A DNA stretch of 64,000 nt, taken from contig NZ_RBKX01000001.1 in the NCBI RefSeq assembly GCF_003634615.1, positions 3,410,001-3,474,000 of the forward strand. The letters run 5' to 3'. This document shows, piece after piece, positions 32,181 through 41,855 of this stretch; the stretch's first letter is position 1, and each line of letters starts with the position of its first letter. Position numbers and translations under genes: made by a program. Below the pieces are notes generated by a model. The model was given only the letters and a program-made list of their open reading frames with translations. It was not told the DNA's origin and did no database searches. The stretch is from Flavobacterium sp. 102 (lineage in GTDB: Bacteria; Bacteroidota; Bacteroidia; Flavobacteriales; Flavobacteriaceae).

Positions 32181-34718
32181 ATGATACATACTTACAACAT
32201 TACCGGAATGACTTGCGATGGTTGTCGAACCAAAGTCGAAAAAACATTGAATGCTATTGATGGCGTTGAAGCTAAAGTTTCATTAAAGCCACCCATAGCC
32301 ACTATAACTATGGAAAAGCACATTCCAACAACACAATTGCAAGAAGCATTAACTGCTATTGGAAAATACACCATAGAAATGAGCAGCACTAAAACCAAGG
32401 AGCACACTTTAACGAAAGATGTTGCTGAAAAATCATGTTGCTCCATGAATTCCCACAATCATAAAAAAGAAACTGTTGTCCAAACCAATGCGCCAGGAAA
32501 GTATTATTGTCCAATGCATTGCGAAGGCGAAAAAGTTTACGACAAAGCAGGTGACTGTCCTGTGTGTGGCATGGATTTAGTCAAAGCACCTGAACTAACT
32601 GCAAACAAGACATTATATACGTGTCCTATGCACCCCGAAGTTATTCAAGAAACTCCGGGTTCATGTCCTATTTGTGGAATGGATTTAGTGCCAATGAATC
32701 CAAGCGATACCGAAGACCAAAAAACGTATAAGGATCTTGTAAAGAAGATGAAAATTGCGGTTGTATTTACAGTTCCCATTTTCGCCATTGCAATGATAGA
32801 AATGGCTCACAATAATCCATTATTTAAAATAATGGATGCTCCTAAATGGAATTGGGTACAATTACTATTGTCGCTGCCTGTAGTTTTTTATGCTTGTTGG
32901 ATATTCTTTGTTCGGGCATGGAAATCCATCATTACATGGAATCTAAATATGTTTACCCTTATAGGAATTGGTACAGGAGTAGCTTTTCTTTTTAGCTTAG
33001 TCGGAATGTTTTTTCCTGATATTTTCCCAAGCGAATTCAAAACCGAACACGGAACAGTGTTGCTCTATTTTGAAGCCACGACAGTAATCTTGACTTTAGT
33101 TTTGTTAGGACAATTACTTGAAGCAAGAGCGCACAGTCAAACCAGTGGAGCAATAAAAGAATTATTAAAACTAGCACCTACAGAAGCTACTTTAGTAATA
33201 GAAGGAGGCGACAAAATAATCTCAATCCACGACATCAAAAAAGGAGATTTATTACGGGTAAAACCCGGAGACAAAATTCCTGTTGATGGGAAAATTACCG
33301 ATGGTGAAAGCAGTATCGATGAAGCCATGATTACAGGCGAACCAATACCCGTTGACAAAAAGAAAGGCGACAATGTAATTGCCGGAACAATCAATGGGAA
33401 CAAGTCATTTATAATGGTTGCAGAAAAAGTGGGTTCAGAAACACTACTCTCTCAAATCGTTCAAATGGTCAACGATGCTTCCCGTTCGAGAGCGCCAATC
33501 CAAAAATTAGCCGATAGCATTTCCAAATATTTTGTTCCTATTGTAGTAATTATATCAGCAATTACATTTATCATTTGGGCAAAGTTTGGTCCCGAACCGG
33601 CATTAGTATATGGTTTTATAAATGCTATTGCCGTTTTAATTATTGCTTGTCCGTGTGCGTTAGGATTAGCAACACCCATGTCAGTAATGGTAGGTGTTGG
33701 TAAAGGTGCACAATCCGGCGTTTTGATAAAAAATGCCGAAGCTCTGGAAAACATGAATAAAGTAAATGTGCTTATAACGGATAAAACAGGAACAATAACC
33801 GAAGGAAAACCATCAGTCGAAAAAATTTATGCGACCAATAACAACGATAACGATTTATTGCAAAGCATAGCTTCATTAAACCAATATAGTGAGCATCCAT
33901 TAGCACAAGCAGTAGTCAATTATTCAAAAACAAAATCCATTTCATTAATTGAAGTTAAGGATTTTGAAGCCGTTGCCGGAAAAGGAGTTACAGGAACAGT
34001 AACCAATAAAAAAGTAGCATTAGGAAATAAAAAACTAATGGAGCAAGTCAAAGCAACAGTTTCTGATGATATAGAAAATAAAATCCTAACCGAACAGAAG
34101 CTCGGAAAAACAGTATCATACATAGCCGTTGACGGAATTGCTGTTGGTTTTGTATCAATTTCCGATGCTATTAAAGAATCAAGCGCAGCAGCCATTAAAG
34201 AATTGATGCGTCAAGGGGTTGAAGTAATTATGCTAACCGGAGACAATGAAAACACAGCCAAAGCCGTTGCGGATGAATTGGGATTAGCGTCGTATAAAGC
34301 AGGATGCTTACCCGAAGACAAACTCAAAGAAATTAAAAAATTACAATCAGAGGGAAAAATTGTAGCCATGGCTGGCGATGGTATTAATGATGCTCCGGCA
34401 TTAGCACAAGCCAATATCGGAATAGCAATGGGAACCGGAACAGACGTAGCCATAGAAAGTGCCAAAATCACTTTAGTAAAAGGCGATTTACAAGGCATTG
34501 TAAAAGCCAAAAACTTAAGCCATGCTGTTATGAGAAATATTAAACAAAATCTTTTTTTCGCCTTTTTCTATAACGTATTAGGTGTACCAATTGCAGCAGG
34601 AGTTTTATATCCAGTTTTTGGAATTTTATTATCTCCTATGATCGCCGCTTTAGCAATGTCATTTAGTTCTGTATCTGTAATTGTAAATGCATTGAGATTA
34701 CGAAATTTAAAACTTTAA
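32181..34718 (+). CDS. copA: Copper-translocating P1B-type ATPase
   Basis: 845 residues, inner membrane. An HMA domain with GMTCDGC (Cys 12, Cys 15) is followed by two heavy-metal-binding motifs (YYCPMHCEGEKV near 108 and YTCPMHPEVIQETPG near 146), then the ATPase core: the TGEP phosphatase loop, the transmembrane CPC motif at about 490-492 (IACPCALGLATPMS), phosphorylation site DKTGT at about 534, the SEHPLA motif near 570 and GDGINDAPAL. CPC with ALGLATP indicates the P1B-1 Cu(I)/Ag(I) class. It exports Cu(I) from the cytoplasm. The three metal-binding modules ahead of the core are more than in most CopA proteins. Confidence 0.95.
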   Translation: MIHTYNITGMTCDGCRTKVEKTLNAIDGVEAKVSLKPPIATITMEKHIPTTQLQEALTAIGKYTIEMSSTKTKEHTLTKDVAEKSCCSMNSHNHKKETVVQTNAPGKYYCPMHCEGEKVYDKAGDCPVCGMDLVKAPELTANKTLYTCPMHPEVIQETPGSCPICGMDLVPMNPSDTEDQKTYKDLVKKMKIAVVFTVPIFAIAMIEMAHNNPLFKIMDAPKWNWVQLLLSLPVVFYACWIFFVRAWKSIITWNLNMFTLIGIGTGVAFLFSLVGMFFPDIFPSEFKTEHGTVLLYFEATTVILTLVLLGQLLEARAHSQTSGAIKELLKLAPTEATLVIEGGDKIISIHDIKKGDLLRVKPGDKIPVDGKITDGESSIDEAMITGEPIPVDKKKGDNVIAGTINGNKSFIMVAEKVGSETLLSQIVQMVNDASRSRAPIQKLADSISKYFVPIVVIISAITFIIWAKFGPEPALVYGFINAIAVLIIACPCALGLATPMSVMVGVGKGAQSGVLIKNAEALENMNKVNVLITDKTGTITEGKPSVEKIYATNNNDNDLLQSIASLNQYSEHPLAQAVVNYSKTKSISLIEVKDFEAVAGKGVTGTVTNKKVALGNKKLMEQVKATVSDDIENKILTEQKLGKTVSYIAVDGIAVGFVSISDAIKESSAAAIKELMRQGVEVIMLTGDNENTAKAVADELGLASYKAGCLPEDKLKEIKKLQSEGKIVAMAGDGINDAPALAQANIGIAMGTGTDVAIESAKITLVKGDLQGIVKAKNLSHAVMRNIKQNLFFAFFYNVLGVPIAAGVLYPVFGILLSPMIAALAMSFSSVSVIVNALRLRNLKL

Positions 34719-34738
34719 ATAATAACAAAAACAACAAA

Positions 34739-35347
34739 ATGAAATTAATTAATAATGTAGATAAATTAGGCACTCTGGGGCTTTTTTTCACAGCACTGTT
34801 TTCGCCTTGCTGTTTTCCTCTTTTTGCATTTGCAGCATCAGCTCTTGGACTTGGAAGCTTTGAATTATTTGGAGGATGGACGATGTGGATTTTTCAAGCG
34901 ATGGTTTTAATTTCCATTGTTGGCTTAATCATTTCCTATCGTAAACATCGTTGCCTGTATCCTTTATTAATAGCAATCCCGAGTGGAATAACAATATTAT
35001 TTGCCTATTATTTTAGCAAATCAGAAAATGCAGTTTATTTAATTTATGCTGGTATGCTTGGGCTTTTCATAGCTACGATAGTAAATTATTATCGAAACAA
35101 ATTACACGGAAATTGTGATACTTGCACTATCTACAATGGAAAATCAGTAGAATTAAAATCTACATTAACATGTCCAAATTGTGGGTATAGTAAAGACGAA
35201 ATAATGCCAACCGATGCTTGTCAGTTTTTTTATGAGTGTGAAAAATGCAAAACAGTTTTAAGACCTAAACAAGGCGATTGTTGCGTTTATTGTAGTTACG
35301 GAACTGTAAAGTGTCCACCAATACAAGCCGGAGATAATTGCTGTTAG
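34739..35347 (+). CDS. MerC-like membrane protein fused to GDCCxxC domain
   Basis: 202 residues. Residues 1-115 contain four membrane spans with FSPCCFPLFAFAASALGLG near the start, the Cys-Cys pair and spacing of MerC-type mercury transporters. After NCDTCTI the C-terminal 65 residues are a Cys-rich domain (LTCPNCGYSKDEIMPTDACQ, KCKTVLRPKQGDCCVYCSYG) of the GDCCVxC type, usually found as a separate small protein beside MerC-like genes. The fusion suggests direct hand-over of metal between the membrane part and the cytoplasmic Cys-rich part. It lies 20 bp after the CopA gene. Confidence 0.85.
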   Translation: MKLINNVDKLGTLGLFFTALFSPCCFPLFAFAASALGLGSFELFGGWTMWIFQAMVLISIVGLIISYRKHRCLYPLLIAIPSGITILFAYYFSKSENAVYLIYAGMLGLFIATIVNYYRNKLHGNCDTCTIYNGKSVELKSTLTCPNCGYSKDEIMPTDACQFFYECEKCKTVLRPKQGDCCVYCSYGTVKCPPIQAGDNCC

Positions 35348-35406
35348 AAATCACAAAATCAATATAACATAAAGTATAAAAATACAGTAATCAATAATTC
35401 AAAACA

Positions 35407-36279
35407 ATGAAAAAAATATTCCTATTTCCCCTAATTATTTTACAATCAGTATTTATTTCTGCACAAAACAAAGTCCAGATAAGAATTACTTCTGCCAGTC
35501 CGGCAGCTTCATTTGAGCAAGAAGTAGGTAGTGCAAAAATCAAAATAACATACAGCAGACCGTTGGTCAGAGGGCGTAAAATATTTGGTGAGTTAGTACC
35601 TTTTGATAAGCTTTGGCGCACTGGTGCAAGTGACTGTACTGTCATAACAACTTCCGAAGATATTTCTTTTGGTAACAATGTATTAAAAACGGGTAGCTAT
35701 TCAATATACTCAATTCCTTCAATAAATGAGTGGACTATAATTGTCAACTCAGACACTACTTTACATGGTGAAACTGGCTATGATGAGAAAAAAGATATTA
35801 TGCGTTTCAAAGTCCCTTTAGAAAAAAGTCACAACTTTTATGAAACATTTACTATTGAATTAAATGACATCAATAGCAAAGGAGAAGCATTTCTAAAAAT
35901 ACTTTGGGAAAATACAATGGTTAAAATACCTGTAAAGAGCAAAGAGGACGATACTTTAATAGCGTTGATAAATCAACATATCATTAAAGCAAAAACGAAA
36001 GATGCCGCTTTATTATTTCAGGCCGCTAATTATTACTACAGTACTAATAGAGATTATAAACAAGCAATTCTATGGCTTTTGGAAGCAGAAAAAATAAACC
36101 CTGAAAATTTTTACTACCCAAATTTGAGACAAAAAATAGCTTCAGAAGCAAAAGATTATACTAATGCAATTGAAGCAGCAAAGAAAGCACTTTCGCTGGC
36201 GGATAAGGAAAAAATGAAAAGTTCAATAGAAATATTGAAGAAAAAAATAGCTGATTGGGAAATAATACTAAAAAATTAA
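35407..36279 (+). CDS. DUF2911 protein with C-terminal TPR-like region
   Basis: 290 residues with a signal peptide (KIFLFPLIILQSVFISAQ). The DUF2911 domain is recognised by KITYSRPLVRGRKIFGELV, PFDKLWRTGASDCTVI and LKTGSYSIYSIPSINEWTII. The final 90 residues form helical pairs (AALLFQAANYYYSTNRDYKQ, AILWLLEAEKINPENFYY) like TPRs. DUF2911 is a common exported Bacteroidota family of unknown role. It lies four bases before the multicopper oxidase gene, so the two are expressed together. Confidence 0.85.
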   Translation: MKKIFLFPLIILQSVFISAQNKVQIRITSASPAASFEQEVGSAKIKITYSRPLVRGRKIFGELVPFDKLWRTGASDCTVITTSEDISFGNNVLKTGSYSIYSIPSINEWTIIVNSDTTLHGETGYDEKKDIMRFKVPLEKSHNFYETFTIELNDINSKGEAFLKILWENTMVKIPVKSKEDDTLIALINQHIIKAKTKDAALLFQAANYYYSTNRDYKQAILWLLEAEKINPENFYYPNLRQKIASEAKDYTNAIEAAKKALSLADKEKMKSSIEILKKKIADWEIILKN

Positions 36280-36283
36280 AGTC

Positions 36284-38866
36284 ATGAAAATCAAATTGTC
36301 AATTATAGTCTTTCTTTTTTTTACAATTCATTTTGTTACAGCACAAATTAATTCAACGCAAACATTTTACACCTGTGTAATGCATCCCGAAATACATTCA
36401 TCCAAACCCGGTAAATGTCCCAAATGTGGTATGGCATTAGTAAAAGAAAAAACAAAGACAGTTGAACCGAAAGCAAGTGCAAAACCAAAAACCACTACAC
36501 CTGTTAAAAAGACAACACTCGAAAAAACTAAATCTGCCTCCACAGACAAAGTCGATACTAATAAGGCTCATGATATGAAAAACATGGAGAAGGCACCGGC
36601 AAATCCTCCCATAAAAAAAAGAGTAATAAAAGACGAACCGCCAAAAGTAGTTAGGTACGATTTATATGTTCGCGATACAATAGTGAACTTTTCAGGAAAA
36701 TCAAGAAGAGCAATAGCAGTAAATGGTCAAATTCCAATGCCCACATTAACCTTTACAGAAGGCGATACAGCAGAGATTTATGTTCATAACGAACTCGATG
36801 AAGAAACATCATTGCACTGGCATGGCTTGTTTTTACCTAACAAAGAAGATGGTGTTCCCAACCTTACACAAATGCCAATAAAGCCACACAGCACTTACAA
36901 ATATTCCTTTCCAATTCGCCAACATGGTACACATTGGTACCATAGCCATTCCGGATTACAGGAACAAATCGGAATGTATGGTTCATTTGTAATGAATAAA
37001 AAAAATTCCGATCCGAATTTCCGAGAAGGAATAGATGATCTTCCAACAATTCCGATTGTGTTGAGCGAATGGACCGATATCAACCCCGAGAATGTCCATA
37101 GGATGCTACACAATGCATCAGATTGGTTTGCCATAAAAAAAGGCACAACCCAAAGCTATGGCGAAGCCATACAACAAGGCTATTTCAAAACCAAGATTAT
37201 AAATGAATGGAAGCGCATGAACGCTATGGATGTAAGCGATGTTTACTATGAAAAATTCTTAATCAACGGTAAAAATGAGAGCCAGCTGTCACAATTTAAG
37301 GCAGGTGATAAAGTAAGATTACGGGTTTCGAATGGCGGTGCCTCAAGTAATTTTTGGCTAACGTATGCCGGAGGTAAAATTACCGTAGTCGCCAGTGATG
37401 GTAATGATGTCGAACCAGTTGAGGTAGACCGTTTGCTTATTGCCGTTTCTGAAACCTATGATGTTGTACTAACAATCACCGCAGAAAACACATCCTATGA
37501 GTTTTTAGCCACACCGGAAGATAGGACAAAATCAACTTCAATATACATTGGCAACGGCATCAAACAACTCATTTCACCTTTACCCAAACTGAAGTATTTC
37601 GAAGGAATGCAAATGATGAACGATATGATGAAGATGAATGGTGATCTTGATGACATGGGAATGCAGATGTCGTTGAACCAGATGGACATGAACGCCGTAA
37701 TGTATCCCGAAATTACAGGCCCACAAAAAAAGGATTCTAAAGAAATGCCTATGGAAATGGATAAAGGAGAAGCCAAAAAGGATACTCCCGAAAAGCAGCA
37801 TGATAGTCACAATATGGCAAATAAGTACAATCCCAATGAACTTGCTGATATCGTAACATTAAACTATGCCATGCTAAAATCGCCTATAAGCACAGCATTA
37901 TCAAAAGACGCTCCTGTTAGGGAACTCAAGTTTGAACTTACCGGAAATATGAATCGCTATGTTTGGAGTTTGGATAATAAAGTCGTTTCAGAAACCGACA
38001 AAATTCTAATTAAAAAAGGAGAGATTTTGCGCATTGTTTTGCATAACAATTCAATGATGCGACACCCAATGCACTTGCATGGTCATGATTTTAGACTGAT
38101 TAACGGGCATGGTGATTATGCGCCTTTAAAAAACATTATCGATATCATGCCAATGGAGACCGATACTATTGAATTCGCTGCAAGCGAAGACGGCGGTGAC
38201 TGGTTCTTTCACTGTCATATCCTTTACCATATGATGTCTGGAATGGGAAGAGTTTTTAGTTATGAAAATTCGCCTCCAAATCCTGAAATCCCAAACCCTA
38301 AATTAGCCCAACGTAAATTATTTGCTGATGATAGGAAGTTTCATTTTATGGCAGAAAACGATTTTGCCACCAATGGAAACGATGGTATGGCAATGTTAAG
38401 TAATACACGCTGGAGTATCGGAACAGAATGGCGATTGGGTTACAATGACCATCATGGTTATGAAACAGAAACACATATTGGTCGCTATATTGGCAAAATG
38501 CAATGGCTCATGCCCTTCATAGGTTTCGATTGGCGCTACAGAAAGATGGGGAAAGACCAACAAGAGCATAATATTTTCAATCAAACCAATACGAAAGACA
38601 TTCGTTCCGTTTTTAGCGCAGGTTTAGAATACATACTGCCAATGCTAATAAGAGCGCAGGCTGAGGTATTTACGGATGGTAATTTTAGATTTCAGTTGGA
38701 ACGTATGGATATTCCGGTTTCCAAAAGGATACGTATGGATTTGATGTTGAATACAGACAAAGAATACATGGCAGGATTGCGATATATTATTAGAAGAAAT
38801 CTTAGTGCACGGACTCATTATGACAGCGACATGGGATTTGGTTTGGGTGTAAATTTGAATTATTAA
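36284..38866 (+). CDS. Multicopper oxidase fused to an outer-membrane barrel (CopA-CopB-like)
   Basis: 860 residues. A signal peptide (IIVFLFFTIHFVTAQ) and a heavy-metal-binding motif (FYTCVMHPEIHSSKPG, about 28-43) precede a Lys/Pro-rich linker and a multicopper oxidase with all copper sites: LHWHG about 176, HWYHSHSG about 216, HPMHLHGHDF about 592 and HCHILYHMM about 643. A Met-rich insert (MQMMNDMMKMNGDLDDMGMQ) precedes the last cupredoxin domain. From about 690 to the end the sequence becomes a barrel (WSIGTEWRLGYNDHHGYETE, MPFIGFDWRYRKMG) like CopB. It should oxidise Cu(I) in the periplasm while tethered to the outer membrane. It is the last gene of the copper run and converges with the porin gene. 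Confidence 0.9.
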   Translation: MKIKLSIIVFLFFTIHFVTAQINSTQTFYTCVMHPEIHSSKPGKCPKCGMALVKEKTKTVEPKASAKPKTTTPVKKTTLEKTKSASTDKVDTNKAHDMKNMEKAPANPPIKKRVIKDEPPKVVRYDLYVRDTIVNFSGKSRRAIAVNGQIPMPTLTFTEGDTAEIYVHNELDEETSLHWHGLFLPNKEDGVPNLTQMPIKPHSTYKYSFPIRQHGTHWYHSHSGLQEQIGMYGSFVMNKKNSDPNFREGIDDLPTIPIVLSEWTDINPENVHRMLHNASDWFAIKKGTTQSYGEAIQQGYFKTKIINEWKRMNAMDVSDVYYEKFLINGKNESQLSQFKAGDKVRLRVSNGGASSNFWLTYAGGKITVVASDGNDVEPVEVDRLLIAVSETYDVVLTITAENTSYEFLATPEDRTKSTSIYIGNGIKQLISPLPKLKYFEGMQMMNDMMKMNGDLDDMGMQMSLNQMDMNAVMYPEITGPQKKDSKEMPMEMDKGEAKKDTPEKQHDSHNMANKYNPNELADIVTLNYAMLKSPISTALSKDAPVRELKFELTGNMNRYVWSLDNKVVSETDKILIKKGEILRIVLHNNSMMRHPMHLHGHDFRLINGHGDYAPLKNIIDIMPMETDTIEFAASEDGGDWFFHCHILYHMMSGMGRVFSYENSPPNPEIPNPKLAQRKLFADDRKFHFMAENDFATNGNDGMAMLSNTRWSIGTEWRLGYNDHHGYETETHIGRYIGKMQWLMPFIGFDWRYRKMGKDQQEHNIFNQTNTKDIRSVFSAGLEYILPMLIRAQAEVFTDGNFRFQLERMDIPVSKRIRMDLMLNTDKEYMAGLRYIIRRNLSARTHYDSDMGFGLGVNLNY

Positions 38867-38885
38867 AGAATCCCATAATGAATAT

Positions 38886-40115
38886 TTAAAAATAAGTAGA
38901 TATTCCAAAATTAAATCCATCAGTAATAGATGGCGGATTGTCAAAAATATCACGTTGCTTTTGGAAACGATAATTCAAACGAATTACAGTTTGTGTATTA
39001 GGTCTAAAACTAATGGCGGGCATTATGCTCCACAAATCTTCACCAATATTTCCACCGGTTTCATTAAAAGTTCCTACATTCCAATCCACATACTCCAACC
39101 TACATGCCACATTTAAAACTGCTTTTTCCCAACCTAAAATAGTTTGGGAAAGAACAGGCTGAACCAAATCTATAAAACCTCCATGTTGTTTATTCCCAAA
39201 TTGCTGTGTGTAGGTTTCTGGAACATCAACAGAAATCCAGGCAAATTCAGTTGTGATGAATGTTTTGGTAAAAGGGATTGTGGTGTTAAAGTCCAATGCA
39301 AAAACATGAACCCTTCTTTTTTCATCGATTATGATTCCGTCCTCTTGAAATTTGTTATAAATCCCGCCCATATAGGAAATTCCTAACTCTCCAATTTTAC
39401 TGTTTCTTAAGGCTACTTTTCCGGTGAATAAAGGTTCACCACTATTGATTTCTTCAAATCGCTCCGGATTTTCTTTTGCAGCAGGTAAAAAAGTTTTGTT
39501 TTCAGAATTTTCAATTATGGAATCATCAAAACCGCCGGAAAAATACATTTCATAACCAAACATCCAATTTTTGTGATACTTTTTTCCAAAAATACCGGCA
39601 CCCGAATTGCTAAAAGTGGCAGGTAAAAGTTGTGTTGCCGATATTGGTCTATCTGTAAACTCCCATTTGGGGCCATCATGGTTTTGATTAAAAGCACCTA
39701 TAGGATTTAAAATAATTCCGGCTCTGAAATTTACCAATGGATGAAATTCAACATCAACAGAAGCAAACTCAACAGCCACTTCTTTTCCTCCATCTTCAAA
39801 CTCTATTTCAGTTAAAAATTTTATCCTTTTACTTATCGCTGATGATACAAATAAGGTTAATCTTCTTGCCTGAAATTGATGTCCTTCCGAAATGCCATCT
39901 GTAGTTAGCTTTTGCCAATTTGTTTCAACATAGCCGCCAATTGCAATGGGTGTTTTATTGATGTTAAGCGATGGTCTGTTATAAACCGCATCCATATTTA
40001 GCAACTGCTTAATAGTGTCTTTTGGAATTCTTCTCAATAAAGTTGGATCAACTTGCGCAAATGAATTACATGCAAAAAAAATCAGTATTGTTACAAAAGG
40101 TATTCTTAAATTCAT
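38886..40115 (-). CDS. Phosphate-selective-porin-like outer-membrane protein
   Basis: 409 residues with a signal peptide (MNLRIPFVTILIFFACNSFA). The mature part opens with a short helical region and then barrel strands (IAIGGYVETNWQKL, HQFQARRLTLFVSSAISKRI, VNFRAGIILNPIGAFNQNHD), matching the OprO/OprP-like porins common in Flavobacteriia. It is the last gene of a three-gene minus-strand operon; its start overlaps the Rieske gene stop by four bases. It probably lets a substrate for the upstream redox proteins cross the outer membrane. Only 19 bp separate it from the convergent oxidase gene. Confidence 0.8.
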   Translation of the reverse strand: MNLRIPFVTILIFFACNSFAQVDPTLLRRIPKDTIKQLLNMDAVYNRPSLNINKTPIAIGGYVETNWQKLTTDGISEGHQFQARRLTLFVSSAISKRIKFLTEIEFEDGGKEVAVEFASVDVEFHPLVNFRAGIILNPIGAFNQNHDGPKWEFTDRPISATQLLPATFSNSGAGIFGKKYHKNWMFGYEMYFSGGFDDSIIENSENKTFLPAAKENPERFEEINSGEPLFTGKVALRNSKIGELGISYMGGIYNKFQEDGIIIDEKRRVHVFALDFNTTIPFTKTFITTEFAWISVDVPETYTQQFGNKQHGGFIDLVQPVLSQTILGWEKAVLNVACRLEYVDWNVGTFNETGGNIGEDLWSIMPAISFRPNTQTVIRLNYRFQKQRDIFDNPPSITDGFNFGISTYF

Positions 40116-40552
40116 TTCAACGATATTTTTAAAATAGTATTTTCAATCACTACTGGAAACTTCCTTAAATCCATACTTGCCGGACCATTTTCTACAACTC
40201 CTCTATTACTAAATTCACTACCATGAGCTGAACATTGTAGTTTATCCCCAAAAACTTGCAACTCGGCACGTTGGTGTGTACATGCCATAAACAACGCCGA
40301 ATATTCTGTAGCACTAAAACGATAAATACAGATAGGATGCGTTAAGGTTTCGTTCTGAACAATGATATATTTTTTATATTCTGTTTTATCATTATTCTTT
40401 ATTTCAAAATCAGAAATTGGAACAATAAGGTCAGAGCCCTTTATTGGTTTTGTAGTCACTTGTGATGTGCTACAACTTTGCAGTAATGAAACACCTAAAA
40501 CACCGCTTAAACACCCAAACCCACAAGTTTTTAGAAACTGTTTTCTATTCAT
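40112..40552 (-). CDS. Exported Rieske 2Fe-2S protein
   Basis: 146 residues. N-terminus MNRKQFLKTCGFGCLSGVL is Tat-like (R-K rather than R-R) and is followed by a lipobox-like LLQSC. The Rieske pattern is FMACTHQRAELQ near residue 96 and QCSAHGSEFSNRGVVENG near 115 (C-x-H and C-x2-H), giving a complete 2Fe-2S site. It lies between a di-haem protein gene upstream and the porin gene, so it probably relays electrons in that complex on the periplasmic face. Confidence 0.85.
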   Translation of the reverse strand: MNRKQFLKTCGFGCLSGVLGVSLLQSCSTSQVTTKPIKGSDLIVPISDFEIKNNDKTEYKKYIIVQNETLTHPICIYRFSATEYSALFMACTHQRAELQVFGDKLQCSAHGSEFSNRGVVENGPASMDLRKFPVVIENTILKISLK

Positions 40553-40554
40553 GA

Positions 40555-41739
40555 CTATAACGATTTCAAAAATTTCAATAACGCATTTTTGCTCTCCTGT
40601 GAAAGATTTTGGTAGGCATTTTTACTATTTATAGCTTCACCACCGTGCATCAGAATTGCTTGCTCTAAACTTGCGGCTCTTCCATCGTGCATTAGGAAAA
40701 GATTGCCTCCTTGTGAGTTTGCAGATAATCCAATTCCCCAAAGTGGCGGCGTTCGCCATTCAAAGGTTTTTGCGGTCCCTTCGGTATACCCGTCATCAAG
40801 GTTATTTCCCATATCGTGCAGTAAAAAATCGCTGTAAGGCGAAAACGTTGTAAAGGAAAGAGCTGCAATTGGAGAATAACCCGTATTCAATTCTGATTTA
40901 TGGCACCCTACACAGTTAATTTGATTGAATGCATTTTTTCCCTGAATCACTTGGGCATCGTTTTGATTTCTCTGAATAGGAGCTTTTAACGTATGAAGAT
41001 AAAAAGTGATATCATTTATTTTATTGATAGTAACTTCGGGATCAATTTCTGTATTAGAATAATGGTCAATTGGACTATAGGCAGACGTAATTCCCATATC
41101 CTGATTATAGGCTGTTGTAGTTTGTTGAAGCAAATTATATGTAGCAGCTTTTTTCCCAAAACGTCCAATATACTTTCCATTTTGAGATATGGCATTGTTT
41201 GTAATAATGACATAACCGGGAGCGTTAACCCAATTTACTACACCCGAAATTCCGTCACCATTCAAATCATCAGGGTCTGCCATTGCCAAAATTGAAGCAT
41301 CAGTCATTGCTTCTACAAATCCTAAACCTGTAATTGCGGGAGGCATAAATCTCGAAAAAGTGGCTCCTGCAGGTAGCTGTTCAGGTAAGTATCCTGGCAA
41401 GGCTCTATTCTGCAATTGAGGTCCGCCTTGATTCAAATACATATTTCCGGTTTCATCAATTTGTCCAAATCGAATTAAGGATGTAAACGGATGGCCCTTT
41501 CCATCACCGGCATGGCAATTAATGCAACTGGTACTCACAAAGGTCGATCCCAATCCAGTATTTCGGGTAAACACTTCATTTACCGCCACATCTCCTCTTA
41601 AGAATTGCTGCAGTTCCGCACTCGAAAGCCCATCAACAGTTCCATCTAAAAGTTCATCACCTGATGGAACATCGACATAAGAGGTTTCACAGGATACAAA
41701 CCCCATACAAACTATTAGTATAAAAATTAATATTTTCAT
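40555..41739 (-). CDS. Di-haem oxidoreductase, DUF1111 / cytochrome c peroxidase-like
   Basis: 394 residues. A lipoprotein signal (ILIFILIVCMGFVSC) leads into a DUF1111-type di-haem protein with CINCHAGDGKGHPF (first haem, about residues 75-79) and INCVGCHKSELNTG (second haem, about 275-279), plus conserved FMPPAITGLGFVEA and WRTPPLWGIG. These proteins are related to MauG and cytochrome c peroxidase and in Bacteroidota often accompany iron or copper uptake lipoproteins. It starts the three-gene operon; a -7 box lies 23 bp upstream. Confidence 0.9.
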   Translation of the reverse strand: MKILIFILIVCMGFVSCETSYVDVPSGDELLDGTVDGLSSAELQQFLRGDVAVNEVFTRNTGLGSTFVSTSCINCHAGDGKGHPFTSLIRFGQIDETGNMYLNQGGPQLQNRALPGYLPEQLPAGATFSRFMPPAITGLGFVEAMTDASILAMADPDDLNGDGISGVVNWVNAPGYVIITNNAISQNGKYIGRFGKKAATYNLLQQTTTAYNQDMGITSAYSPIDHYSNTEIDPEVTINKINDITFYLHTLKAPIQRNQNDAQVIQGKNAFNQINCVGCHKSELNTGYSPIAALSFTTFSPYSDFLLHDMGNNLDDGYTEGTAKTFEWRTPPLWGIGLSANSQGGNLFLMHDGRAASLEQAILMHGGEAINSKNAYQNLSQESKNALLKFLKSL

Positions 41740-41761
41740 TAATTATAAATTAAAATTTAGA

Positions 41762-41769
41762 CAAAGCTA
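41762..41769 (-). promoter_or_regulatory. Candidate -7 box TAGCTTTG for the di-haem operon
   Basis: On the minus strand the bases read TAGCTTTG, a full TAnnTTTG match, 23 bp from the start codon at 41739. The divergent + strand gene at 41856 lies on the other side of this very AT-rich gap. Confidence 0.5.
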
Positions 41770-41855
41770 AAAATAAATATATTATAAAACTAAATTTTAT
41801 AAGAAATATTTAAATTAATCGCATTTTATAAATTTATATTCTTATTTTTACGCTC

